Source: Edaphochlamys debaryana (Eukaryota > Chlorophyta > Chlorophyceae > Chlamydomonadales). Taken from it: a DNA stretch of 64,000 bases. Below are positions 34,986 to 46,063 of the stretch, piece after piece. The DNA lies in assembly GCA_016858145.1 (NCBI GenBank), contig JAEHOE010000014.1, positions 1,054,001 to 1,118,000 of the forward strand, read 5' to 3'. Under the pieces are notes generated by a model. The model was given only the letters and a program-made list of their open reading frames with translations, searched no databases and had not been told where the DNA came from. Both the position numbers and the translations under genes were made by a program. How positions within the stretch are numbered: position 1 is the first letter of the stretch; every line of letters begins with the position of its first letter.

Positions 34986-35684
34986 GGGAGGCTCCCTTGA
35001 ATGGGACTGGACCCGGGGGAGGGCACTCTCATTAACTAGAAGGAAAGCACCCTTGTCAAGAGAGCAAGCCAGGGGTCCCCTGGGAGCAGCTAGATGTTTC
35101 TATTTTAGCCCGCCGGAGGTTTGTAGGAGATCTCGCATGTGGGCGGCAAGACTTCCCGGCTCGCTCTTTGCGGCTGAATCGACACGCACGCAAGGCAACT
35201 GCCCGGCGGGTAGTGCTACTGGAGTTGCCTAGAAGTCAGTTGAGCCTGCCGAGACTCCTTGAGGAGTGATCCCGGCATGTTACTTGTCAGCAACTTGGGG
35301 CACGCGCTCACTCGTCCCTCAATCACACGCCCGCCAGGCGTAAGGCGTCCCAAGGCCCCGCCAGGCCGCCACGCACGAAGGCTAGGAGGTAAACACCAGC
35401 CGCCAGCATGCAGCCATCCCCGGCCGGCCTATCGTCTAACCCCCCTGGCACTGAGCTCTAGCTAGCGCTCCCTCGCTCACATGTGCATGCACGCACTCCG
35501 CTCGACTCTCGACCCGGTCACACGACATGCACCCGTGCGGACATGTCCCTCTGTCCAGCAGGCTCACGAACAAGTCCTAACCACCAGCCGCGCGCTGACA
35601 CAGCCCCACCGCTCCACCCCCACGCCCAAGCCACCGGTCATCGCGCCCCGGGCCCTGAGGCCCCGCCAGAGCGACGCCTCCGCC
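34986..35684. other. Convergent intergenic region
   Basis: About 700 bp shared by the 3' ends of the membrane-protein gene and the ZMYND10-like gene. No coding sequence and no TGTAA on either strand were found. Confidence 0.45.
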
Positions 35685-38600
35685 TCACTCCGGGTCGTCC
35701 AGCCCCGGTGCGTCCTCCTCCGCCGCTGCCGGCTCCGCCACTGCCGGCGTCGCCTTTGCAGCCGTCGGCTCCGCTACCGCCCGTGAGGCCTGCGCTGGCG
35801 TCGCCACGGGCTCTGGCGTGCGCGCAGACGGCGCTTGTGCGGGCGCAGATGCGGTAGCTGCAGCCTCCGACACCACCCGTGTGGGCTGGGCCGGCTCCTC
35901 CACGGTCTCTGGTGTGACCGTCTTTGGTTGCGGCTTAGCCGCGGGCGACGTCGCCGGCTCAGATGGCCCCCACGCGCTCGCCCCTGCCGCCTCCGCCGCA
36001 GGCCCTGCCGCTGCCGCCGGTTCGTCCGACAGCACCTGCACCAGCGGCCTCCCCGCTCTCCCCTTGGCCCCCGCACCCGCATCCGCCTTGGCCCCCCCTG
36101 CTGCCGCCTCCTTCCCAGCGACCCCCAGCTTCCCGGCCCCCGCTGCCCCAGCCGCCGCCTTTGCCCCTGCGCCGCTGCTGCTCGCGGGCGTCCGCGCCGA
36201 CGCAGTGGCCGGCCCAGCCCCGCCCCCGGCCCCGGCGGCCTCCGCGCTGGCCCCGCCGGCTGCTGCGGCCGCCGCCAGGTCCTTGCGCACCGTGAGCGCC
36301 CCCGCCACGGGGTGGTAGGCGTACCACACCCCCGCCACCCGGTCCCGCTCCTTGGGCTGCGGAAGGGGTGGAGGGGGTGTGTGGAGGGGGGGGGGAGGTT
36401 GGGGGGAGGAGGTCAGGGGAGAAGGGGGGTTGAGGCAGCCGCCCCTTTGGTGCCCATGTCTCCCTCTAACCCCGCCCCCATCGCACCCCACTGCCATGCC
36501 CCCTGCCTTCTGCGCTGCCCTCGCTCTCTGCCCCGTAACCTGCACAATGCCCCCGACCAACCAGTGCTCCCTGCACCCCACCGCCACTATGCCCCCACTA
36601 CCCTCCCGCCTCCACCTCACCTTGGGCGCCTTCTTTAGCTTTATCTGCAGCGCCAGCCCGTCCACCGCCAGCAGCCCCACCGTCACCCACAGCACCGCCG
36701 CGCCCTCGCCGCTGTCGCGCGTGGGCAGCTCGGGCAGCGACAGCAGCGCCTCGGCGGACAGGCCGCCCCAGCGCACCACGGCCTGAGGGGAGGGAGGGGG
36801 AGGGGGTGGAGGGAGGGAGAAGGGGAAGGGTTGGGCAGGGAACGAGAGCGCGGTTGGGCCGCCATGAAGGACCGCTCGACCCCAGGCTTCCCTGCCCACA
36901 GTCCAACGCCCCTGCGCGCATTCCCGTATGTACCTTGCCGTTTGCGGGCAGCGGGCGCGTGGACTCGAAGTCGAGCGGTCGCAGGCGGTAGCGCAGCCCC
37001 TGCACCGCCGCCCCCAGGCCCGACCCCGAGAAGGACGCGTCCGCCACCTCCACGGGCTCGGGCGGGCGCTGCTCGTCCACATCCATGCTGAAGTCGTACC
37101 ATGACTCATGCACGCCGCCGCCGCTGTCGTGCACCTGCGTTGCAAGTGGGTGCGTGAAGGGTGGAAGGTGGGAATGAGGCGGCGTGGAAGTGCGCCAGCA
37201 TGGGGCAATGCAGGGTAGCGACCACGGTGGTATTTTGCCGAGGGGCGACATCCTCGGCGCCTCCTGGAGTCCAGCTCGTAGCTTGCGCGCCAGGTGGCCA
37301 CCGGTCCATGCTGTCCAGCTAATCAAACCTAGGCCCCACCCCCGCCCCCTGCCCGCCAGGAGCCGCACCTTGCGCCATGTGGCCACCCGCACGGGCGGCA
37401 GCGGCTGCCCCGCCCCCGGCCCCGCCTCTGCCGCCCCGTTGGCCTCCGCCCTGGGCTCCAGCTCACACAGGAAGTCCAGGTTCTGGGGTCGTTGGGGATA
37501 AGGGGGTGAAAGGGGCAGCCAGAACGAAGCTCAGGCCCCCTTGCGCTGTGCCTCTGTAGCCGAGGGCCCGTCCCTTTCGTTTCCACCCTCCCAAACCGTC
37601 GCCCCACCCCACACCGCCCCCACCTTGGCCATCATGAGCGCCCGCTCCAGCGCCCCCCGCCGCGCCGCCTCCCCAAAGTGCCGCTCCCTGGCCTCCGCCG
37701 CGAGCGCCCGCCAGTTGCGGCCCCGCAGCATGGCCTCGCGAACCACCGGCACCGCCTCCAGGATCAGGGCGCCGGCCTTGGCCTGGGCCTGGGGGGGGGA
37801 GGTAGAGGGAGGGAGGGGGGAGGGAGGAAGGGGGGAGAGTTTGGGTGAGGGGTGGATGACAAGGACCGGTAAGGCACGTCCGGCTGGGCAGTTACATGAC
37901 GAGCTCCCCTAGGGACCGCATGTTCCAGCACCAGTGAACGAGAGAGTTGAGCTGGGCTGACCCCAGCAGACGCAGGCACCGGCTACAGGCGCCCCGCACC
38001 CGTCCATACCAGCCCATGCACACGATAACCTCTCGCCCAGCCCCCAACCCCGCCCCCCATGGCCTATGCCCCCCACCTGGTCCGGCGCCACCCCCAGCGC
38101 CATCTCGTCCAACACGCGCTGCAGGTCCTTGAGCACGGGCAGCTGTGGGGGGAGGGGAGTTTTGGAGGGTTGGGGGCGCAAGTACCGTGAAACCCGATCG
38201 CAGCCGTAAGCCCACATCGACACACCCAACCGTCAACGTCCGACCGCCAACGAACTTTATCCACACCTGGTCGAACATGAGGTCGTTGAGGTGGCGCTTG
38301 AGCCCCAGCAGCCGCTCCCGCCGGAACTCGTCCAGACAGTACTTGGCGCGGCAGCGGGGCTCCACCAGCAGGTTGGTAACCGCCAGCCACACCTTTGTGG
38401 GTGGTGGTTGGGGTGGTTGGGGCGGTTAGCGGATTGAGCTTGCGGCTATCTGCCGGCCTCTATCGCCCCTTGACCCTCACACTGCCGCCTTCCCACCAGG
38501 CAGCCCCTGCCCCCGCCCCTCCAACCCCTCACCCCTCCCCCCAACCCCGCCCCCGCCCCTCCAACCCCGTACCCCCCTCCAATACCCCACCCCGTACCCC

Positions 38601-41381
38601 CCCCCCCCAGCCCCACCTGTCCGTCCGTGGTGGTGATCTTGAGTCGGTCCTGCGGCGGCACCGCCCGCCAGCCGTTGCCCACCCACTTCTCCAGCACGGG
38701 CCGCCCGCCACCGGGGGGTGTACGGGTGCGGGCCCATGGCGGGCGGTCCAGCAGCGGCAGCAGAGCCATGAGGGTGTCGTTGGTGGACACCATGCGGCCC
38801 AGGGCGCCCATGGGCAGGCGGGGCAGCGCGTCGGTAACGGACCTGGCGGTTGGTTGGGCGGTTGGTTGGGGCGGTTGAGGTGGTTGCAGAGCGGTTGCAG
38901 GGCGGTTCCCCCCCTGTCCCTCCCTCCCTCCGCCCTTGCCGCTCCCTCCCTGCTCCCCTGAACCTCTGCAGGCCCCCGCTTCCTCCCAACCTCGGTCCAA
39001 CCCCCCCCACCTGAGGATGTTGAGCGAGCACATGAGCAGCCCGAAGTCCAGCTCCCGCCGCTGCTCCTCCTGAGCCTCCAGGGAGGTCTGCGCCATGATC
39101 TCCTCGGCGGTGCGCTCTGGAGAGAGGGGGGGCGGAGGGGGAGAGGGGCGGCGGAGGGGGAGAGGGGGGGCGGCGTCAGGGGCTCCGTGCCCTGAGACAG
39201 GGCGTGTGGGGCTCTCCTCTCCTCCCCTCGCACCTCGTCGCGGCTCGTTGCAGCTGTGCGCTCCTCCCCGCGCCCCCACCTATTGGCGGCTCCCGACCAC
39301 GCGCTCCTCCAATCCTGCCCCGAAGTGCTGCCCTCAGCAAAAGCCATCATCGCAATGCTCCATGTTCTCCACCCCGCCTCCTTCCATGCCCCATCACAGC
39401 TGGTCTCGTAAGTACAGTTTTACTGTTCGATCAAGTGCTTTGCGCACGGGAGTATAATCCCTCGTCCACTGGGTGGTTACCCTCAACTGAGCCCTTCCTG
39501 GGGGTGTTCGGCGGGAAGACTTGCTAAGGACAAAGCACCCGCCAGGCGGCGGGTTTGCTGGGCGGTTTCGAGCGGGCCTACGGCCCTGATCGCCTATAAG
39601 CTTTCAGAACTTCACCCCCAACCCCGCTTTATCCCTCCGCCCCATCACACACCCCCCTTCCCTGGCCCCCCCCACCCCCTCACCCCTCGGCTCCGCCAGC
39701 GCCTGCCCCTCCGCCACCAGGCGCACCAGGCAGCGGCTGCACCAGTCCGCCAGCTCCAGGGCGTAGTCCTCGGACAGCGACTCGGAGGCGTGGGCGTGGT
39801 GCAGCGCGATCTGGGTCGGGAGGGGGGTGAAGGGGCAGGGGTTTCCACTTGCCATTTGCCCCCTGCTGCACATATCCCCCTCCACCGTCTTGCCTCCCCC
39901 CTCCCTCCCCCCTGTCAGGTACCACCCATAGCCCCCCTCCCCCTCTTGCCTCCTCTTGCTCCCCCCACCTGCAGCAGGTTGGCCAGCACCACCTGGTGGT
40001 ACAGCACCTCCCTCCCTCCCGTCCCTCCCTACCCCTCTGTCAGGTACCACACATAGCCCCCCTCCCCCTCTTGCCTCCTCTTGCCCCCCCCACCTGCAGC
40101 AGGTTGGCCAGCACCACCTGGTGGTACAGCAGCATGTACACGGAGGCCGAGTCCACGGAGGCGGCCAGGTGCTCCTTCAGGAGGGGGTAGGCGTTAGCCA
40201 TCCAGGCCTCCATGGCCAGCAGCTCGTGGATCAGGACCTGACAGGGGTGGGGGGGTAGAGGGAGGGAAGGGAGGCACGGGGGCCAGGGTAGGGATGAGAT
40301 TGCAGGCGTACCCCAGACCAGCGCCTGGGGAAGGCGAACACAGGGGGGCGGAGGGTGCCCCTCCCTTCCCCTCTCCCTCACGCTGGGCCTCGTCCCGGCC
40401 ACCATGACCCCCACCGTTACAACCCCAACTCCTGCTTGCCAACCACCCCCTCCCCCCCCCAACCCTACGTGCAGCCTATCCAGGGACACCAGCAGCCCTA
40501 CGCTAGGCCCGAGGCACTCTCCTGGACAACCAACCACCAACCACCAGCCAACCCCTTTACCCCCCTGCCGCCCTACGTGCAGCCTGTCCAGGGACACGAG
40601 CAGCTCCACCACAAACTCATCGCTGTGCGTCTGGGCGCAGTGGTGGGCCTGGGGGGGGGAGGGGAGAAGAAAGGAGAGGACACGGGGTGGAGGAAGACCA
40701 GGAGGGGTGGGCCCAGCCCCTCGGATAGGACGGCAGGCGCCTGTAGTAGAGATAGGCTCTGTACCCACGCCTGGCTGTTCCGTTCCTTATCGGCCCGTAC
40801 AGACGCCGCGGCTTTGTGCTGGTCCGTCATCCCTGGTCCGGCCACCCAGCCTGCGCCCCTCACCTGCATGTTCAGCTGCTCGATCCAGCTGTGCTGCTGG
40901 TACCATTTGGTACTGCCGATCTGGGATGCAAGTCCGGTCAAGGGGAAGCGAAGGGAGGGGTGAGGGGTGGACGGGGAGCAGAGCCCTGCCTCCCGAGGAC
41001 GCCGAGACAGCAGAGGCCGCGGGCCGCGGGGGCCGGAACCCCTGCCCCCAAGACAGCCCCAGTTGGCCGGCCATCCCTTTTGCCCCCCCTCCAGCAGTTC
41101 CCCCGCAACAGACTGCCAGGCCACGGCCAGCCCGTCAAGCCATCGCGGCTTGCGCACCTCGTCGATGCCAAGCGGCTGCAATTGCTGGATGATGTGCTCG
41201 GCCTCGTGAGCGCTGAGCACCGCCTATGGAGCGCAAGCACAAACGAAAGTGCTCAGCTGGCTCGCCGGAGGACTGAAGACGACAGAAGCGGTCCATCCCG
41301 CGATGGTCAAGGTCTTACCGAGCCGACGCCCCCGCCCTGAGCATCCTGTCCACGCTGCAGCAACTTCTCTATTGCCTCCAT
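35685..41381 (-). CDS. ZMYND10: ZMYND10-like axonemal dynein arm assembly factor
   Basis: Cytoplasmic factor needed to preassemble inner and outer dynein arms. Fifteen exons give 788 aa: 41319-41381, 41158-41223, 40864-40920, 40577-40648, 40094-40237, 39684-39810, 39011-39116, 38617-38842, 38267-38392, 38077-38142, 37624-37788, 37369-37482, 36934-37134, 36621-36782, 35685-36356. The helical N-terminal body follows animal ZMYND10 closely: WYQQHSWIEQLNMQ, LIHELLAMEAWMANAYPLL, YMLLYHQVVLANLLQ, LGRMVSTNDTLMALLPLL, RPPWARTR, GQVWLAVTNLLVEPRCRAKY, LMFDQLPVLKDLQ and LRGRNWRALA. Where the C-terminal MYND zinc finger should follow (about residue 407 on), only a lone Cys is seen. A different region takes its place: GVHESWYDFSMDVDEQ, VLWVTVGLLAVDGLALQIKL, GVWYAYHPVAGALTVRKD, then about 200 residues of Ala/Pro-rich tail. 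The family assignment rests on the first 400 residues. Two introns carry exon-end echoes. Confidence 0.85.
39912..40006 (-). repeat. 95-bp copy of a ZMYND10 exon end, donor and intron start
   Basis: Near-identical to 40037-40131, offset 125 bp. It includes the LYHQVVLANLLQ codons, the CAG/GTGGG donor and about 55 bp of intron. The second copy is wholly intronic. Confidence 0.92.
40463..40498 (-). repeat. Echo of ZMYND10 exon-4 end and GTAGGG donor
   Basis: Copy of 40571-40606 with a few mismatches (codons LLVSLDRLH plus donor), 108 bp further into the intron on the minus strand. Confidence 0.85.
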
Positions 41382-41687
41382 CGCAGGCGAGGATTACTGC
41401 CGCGTCGCGGGGTCTCCGGTATCGACCGATCCCTTCGAGCTGTTTAGCAGCGGGTCAACGACGGCCTCGTCTTGTCGGGTCTATGCACTAATCGCTGCAA
41501 TCGTCTGTCTACAAACGCGTCGGAAGAGTTGGCTGCTCTTCCCGGCGATGGAAACTTCCCTTGCAATCCATGCAATGGAGACGGTGTGCCACCTCGTCGC
41601 CCACTACCCCACTTCGCCCCCAAGTCCCCCGCCAAAACCCCACATTTCCCCTCACTCCCCGCGCCTCATTACCGCACACAGATAGAA
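41382..41687. promoter_or_regulatory. Divergent promoter region (ZMYND10-like / class V aminotransferase-like)
   Basis: 306 bp between two ATGs facing apart. The sequence CGCACACAG directly before ATAGAAATG (41673-41690) resembles a splice acceptor, so the plus-strand gene may have a 5'-UTR intron. No established ciliary promoter motif was recognised. Confidence 0.5.
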
Positions 41688-44600
41688 ATGCAGGCAACAA
41701 CCGGCCCCGGCACGCCGGGCATGGCCGGGGCCCCCGTCGCGGTGGCTCGCACCGGCTACCAGAATTTCGGCAGCTTCTTCACGGACAACGTAGAAGACAT
41801 GATCGCGGTGCCACGCGAGTCTTACGTTCCGCCGGAGCGCCCGTTCGCGCTGAATTCGGCATCGTCGCTGGAGCATGCGGCGACGCTGCCGTTCGGCGAG
41901 CCGTGTCGCGAGCTATTCATGATCGACTTTAAGAACTGGACCTTCATCAACCACGGCGCCTTTGGTGGCGTGTGCCGGCCTGCGCATGAGGAGGCCAACC
42001 AGTGGCGGGAGCACTGCGAGGCGCAGCCCCTGCGCTTCCTGGACAGGCGCGTCCATCTGGGTGGGGGGGGAGGGTCAGAGGGGGAGGCGTGTGAGGCCGT
42101 GCTCTGCTGAGGGGGGCTTGAGGGGGCAATATAAGGGGGCAATACAAGGAAATACGCCTGGGACTGGCGCGTGCCTCGGAAGCCCGCCGCGCTGGCCTCG
42201 CCCAACCCCAGCCTCAACCCACCAAGACCCGAACCCGCTAACCCCCCCCCTCATCCCAGGGAGCTGTTCCCCCACATGGTGCGGGTGATCCGGGAGATGG
42301 CCGACTTCATGGGCGCACAGCCGCAGGTGCGGAGACGGGAGGAAGCTGGTGGGCATGCAGTGGGGGAGGGCAGCTGAGGTCCGCCTGCCTCACGCCTGCC
42401 CTGCCCGTGTGCCTCCCCCTCCCCCTCCCCCACCCCCCAGGACCTGGTGTTTGTGCCCAACGCCACCACGGGCCTCAACGTGGCCATCCAGGCGGCGGGT
42501 GGGTGCTGGACGCAGGGGATGAGGGGGAGGGGGAGGGGTTGCGTACTGAAAGCAATAGCGAAAGCGTGGATTGTGAGGGGTGGAGACGGCTAGCGCGGGC
42601 GGAGAGGGTGTTGACAGCGGATTGGCCGGAGTGCTGCTCGGGGCCCCCGCGGCAGGTGGTTGGGGTTGGGTGTAACTTCGCAGCTGCCCTTGACCTCCCT
42701 TCCCCCCTCCGCCCCCAACCCTCCCCCCTATGCCCCCAGGCTTGCGCCCCGGTGACACCATGTACATGCTCAACATAGGGTGGGGGCCCTTTAGGGGGGG
42801 AAGAGGAAGGGGGAAGGGGGAGTGAGAGGGAGAGTGTGACCAGCAGGTCCGGGGCTATGGGGGGAGAGGGGCTTCGAAGAGCCGACGGGTTGTTAGGCGA
42901 GCTCAAGACGACCCCTGAAGCAATCGGTCCCTGCTGTGAACGAAACCTCTCCCTCCTGTTACCGTCCTCTGACATTGCAGCTACGGCAGCGTCAAGAAGA
43001 TGGCGCAGGCGGCCTCGGCGGCGGCGGCGGGGCGGGGCGCGGGCACGGACCCGTCCTCCGAAGCGGGGGCGGGGGCGGGCGATGGCGAGGCCCCTGGCGG
43101 TATCCGGGTGGTGTACGGGGAGGTGACCTTCCCCATCAGGTGGGGCCTGGGGTGGGGTCGGGCTGTGGGAGAGGGCTGGGCCGGCACGAGCGAGTGTGCG
43201 CACGCCTCGCCACGGGAGCGACGGGCGAAGAGCGCATGCGGCCAACCCGGCCAACCAACCAGGTGCAGCCCTCGTCTCAGTGCCCCTCTTAACCACCCGC
43301 CATCCCCACCCCCATCCCCAACCGCCAACCGCCAACCGCCAACCGCCAAACTAAACACATCCCCTGCCCCCCCCCTCCCCCCTCCCATCCCTCCTGCTCT
43401 GCAGCGGCCCCCGGGACATCGTGGACCTGGTGGCGGCCACGCTGCCCCCCGGCACCACCCTGGCCGTGTTCGACTCCGTGACCTCCAACACTGCCCTGCG
43501 CCTACCCGTGAGGGAGCTCACGCGACTGGCGCGGAGCAGGTGGGGATTGGGGGGGGGGAGGGAGGCTGGGGGGAGGGATTTGTGGGGCAGGTGCGGAGGC
43601 GTGCTGGTGGGGTGGTAGGTGCTTGCCTTCGCGCTCACCTTTGGGCGAAGTCCTGTACGCAGCTGGCCCCCGACGTCCAGCCGCCACCTGATCATCCCCC
43701 CCTCCCCTTACCTCTCCCCCCTCTCCCCCCTCCCCCCCTCCCCCCCCTGTCAGGGGCTGCCAGGTGCTGGTGGACGGGGCCCACGCGCTGGGGCAGCTGC
43801 ACCTGGACCTGGGCCGGGGGGTGTGCGCGGGCGAGGAGGAGGAGGCGGAGGAGGGGGCGGAGGCAGGCGCGGACGCGGGTTCCCGGCCGTCAGCCTCAAC
43901 CGCCCCAAGCGCACACCACACAGGCGCCGCAGAGGGCGCCGCTGCCCGGGAGGGCGGGGCCCAGGGCCAGGGTGACCTCGAGAAGGGCAAGCAGGCCGAG
44001 GACGATGCCGAAGGCGACCTGTCGGTGCCCAGGCGACCTGTCGGTGCCCAGGAGAGCGGGGGCCAGGGCCAGGGCCAGGGCCAGGGCCAGGGCAATGAGG
44101 CCAGTGACAAGGCCGATGACGATGCCGACGGCGATCTGTCGGTGCCCGACTACTTTGTGGCTAACTGCCACAAGTGGCTGTGCGGGCCCCGGGGCTCCGC
44201 GGTGCTGTGGGTGCACCCCCGGCGCAGGGGGGGCGTGCGGCCGCTGGTGGTGTCCCACGGGTCGGGCTGCGGCTTCACGTCGGACTTCATATGGGACGGT
44301 GAGGGGGATGGGGGGATGGGGGGGTAGGGGGGTTAGGGGAGGGGGCCAGGAGGGGGGTGCAGTTGACGGTAAGGGGGTGGGGCCTGGGGAAGGAGGCGCA
44401 GCTGGAAGTCATTAGCTGAGCGGCCGTGGGCTCGAGTCAACCATTTCAGCCCGCCGCATCCCCCCTTGGAACCCACCTCACCCCACCCCCACCTCACCTA
44501 ACCGCCCCAGGCTGCCGCGACTTCACCCCCTACCTGGGCACCTCCTCGGCCCTGGCCCTGTGGCGCCGCCTGGGCCCCGCCCGCGTGCGGCGGCACTGCC

Positions 44601-45620
44601 GGGCGCTGCTGGGGCGGGCGGTGGAGCTGCTGGCGGGGCGCTGGGGGGCGGGCGCTGAGGCAGGGGCTGGTGCTGGGGCAGGAGGGGCGGGGGCGGAGGC
44701 ATCGGGAGGGGCGGAGAGAGCCGCAGGGGCGCAGGCGGCAGCAGGGGGGGCAGGGGCGTCAGGGGGGCCACGGGGGGGGCGGCTGCTGGCCCCATCGCTG
44801 GACATGTGCGGCATGATGGCGCTGGTGGAGCTGCCGGGGGTGAGGCCGGGGGGGAGGGGGCAGGGAAAGGGGGGCAACAGGCAGTCCAGTCCACTTCGCG
44901 CAGTCTGCCGGGGTAGCCCAGCCCGCTTCTGCACGCCCCGGGCAGGTGCCACCTCCACCCCTCCTCTCTTTACCCCCCCCCCCCGCCCCTTCACTTTGAC
45001 CCCAGGGCCTGGCCGCGTCCGAGCCGGCCACGTCAGCAGACGCCAAGTACGTGCAGGTGCGTGCCAGGCGCGAAGCTGGGGGGCGCGGGAAGGGCGCAAA
45101 GATACCCTTTTCGACCAGGGAGCAGCTGTGCGTGTCCCGGGGGCTGCGGAGAATTGGGAGGAGAAGCGGAACGCCGAGCAAGCCTTTCGCCTCACCTCAA
45201 CACCCATGGCTCTTCTCTCACGTGCCCCTCCACCCTCCACCCTCCACCCTCCACCCTCCACCCTCCACCCTCCACCCTCCACCCTCCACCCTCCACCCTC
45301 CACCCTCCACCCTCCACCCTCCACCCTCCACCCTCCACCCTCCACCCTCCACCCTCCACCCTCCACCCTCCACCCTCCACCCTCCACCCCGCCAGGACCT
45401 GCTCCACCACCGCCACGCCGTGGAGGTGCCCGTCAAGGCCGTACAGGGCCGGCTGTACGTACGGCTCTCGTCCCACGTGTACAACACGCTGGATGACTAC
45501 AAGCGCCTGGCAGACGCTGTGGACGCCATTGTGGCGGCGGAGGCGCAGGCGAGGGCGGAGGCGGGAGCGGGGCAGGGGCAGGGAACAGGAAGCGAGCAGG
45601 CGGCAACGGGGACGAGTTGA
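41688..45620 (+). CDS. Class V PLP-dependent enzyme, isopenicillin-N-epimerase / cysteine-desulfurase-like
   Basis: Fold type I PLP enzyme; the substrate cannot be told. 655 aa from ten exons: 41688-42046, 42260-42326, 42441-42498, 42740-42779, 42981-43139, 43405-43539, 43754-44298, 44511-44839, 45006-45056, 45396-45620. Landmarks: FINHGAFGGVCRPAHE, ELFPHMVRVIREMADFMGA, DLVFVPNATTGLNVAI, VFDSVTSNTALRLPVREL, the PLP-binding VDGAHALGQLHLDL, and the Schiff-base lysine in NCHKWLCGPRGSAVLW (about residue 413). About 100 acidic, Gly/Gln-rich residues are inserted between the PLP Asp and the Lys, which normally lie 20-30 residues apart; another Ala/Gly insertion sits in exon 8. The first intron only fits frame with a GC donor (CAG/GCGCGT). 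The frame is open upstream of the ATG but has no other ATG. The tail is Ala/Gln/Gly-rich. No obvious transit peptide. Confidence 0.85.
44001..44147 (+). repeat. In-exon, in-frame duplication (117-bp offset) in the class V enzyme
   Basis: GACGATGCCGAAGGCGACCT at 44001 recurs at 44118 (about 30 bp, two mismatches), encoding DDAEGDLSVP and DDADGDLSVP. The 117-bp offset keeps frame. A 19-bp tandem (AGGCGACCTGTCGGTGCCC at 44012 and 44031) and a GGGCCA repeat encoding Gln-Gly lie between. Confidence 0.9.
45227..45388. repeat. Minisatellite (CCACCCT)n, about 23 units
   Basis: An uninterrupted 7-bp tandem array filling the 3' half of the last intron of the class V enzyme gene, ending 7 bp before the acceptor CAG at 45393-45395. 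It doubles as the polypyrimidine tract. The other strand reads AGGGTGG, a G-rich unit. Confidence 0.96.
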
Positions 45621-45901
45621 TGGAAGCTCCTAAGGGGTGGAGGCGTGTGTACGCGGTTGATCTACTTGAGGTGAGCACGACGAACGAGGAGGCATCAGAC
45701 AGGAGCAAATGGAAAGCACGGTCGGCGGCACAGCTGGGCAAAGCGGGGGACCCGGGCGCGTGCCCATGCGCACGGATCGAAGCGCTTGGCGGGAAGCAGG
45801 CGGGACCCTGCGCGAGCGCGGTACTTGCAAACGCGCGGCAACACCTGTGACCGGACCACACGTGCGGCAAGTAACACGTCGTGACTAGCGTCCGCTAGCG
45901 C

Positions 45902-45906
45902 TGTAA
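45902..45906 (+). terminator. Putative polyadenylation signal (TGTAA)
   Basis: TGTAA about 280 bp after the stop of the class V enzyme gene and 158 bp before the next ATG on the same strand, so the two tandem genes are very close. Confidence 0.65.
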
Positions 45907-46063
45907 CTTCAACGTTTGCTTGCGATCACACGAGCTGCGCCTGTCGAAGCGCTCCCCCGCTGCCCTTCACGCGGCTTGTGAAGCTCTTGGCAGCTCTCTC
46001 GCACCCTGCTTAGCACAGTCAGCACAACAGCAACGCGGACTGCCAAGAAGGACTCGTGAAGGC

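Noticed and set aside
45227..45388. Telomere-like repeat
   Set aside because: The G-strand unit AGGGTGG differs from the TTTTAGGG-type telomere of chlamydomonadalean algae and the array is an intron minisatellite.
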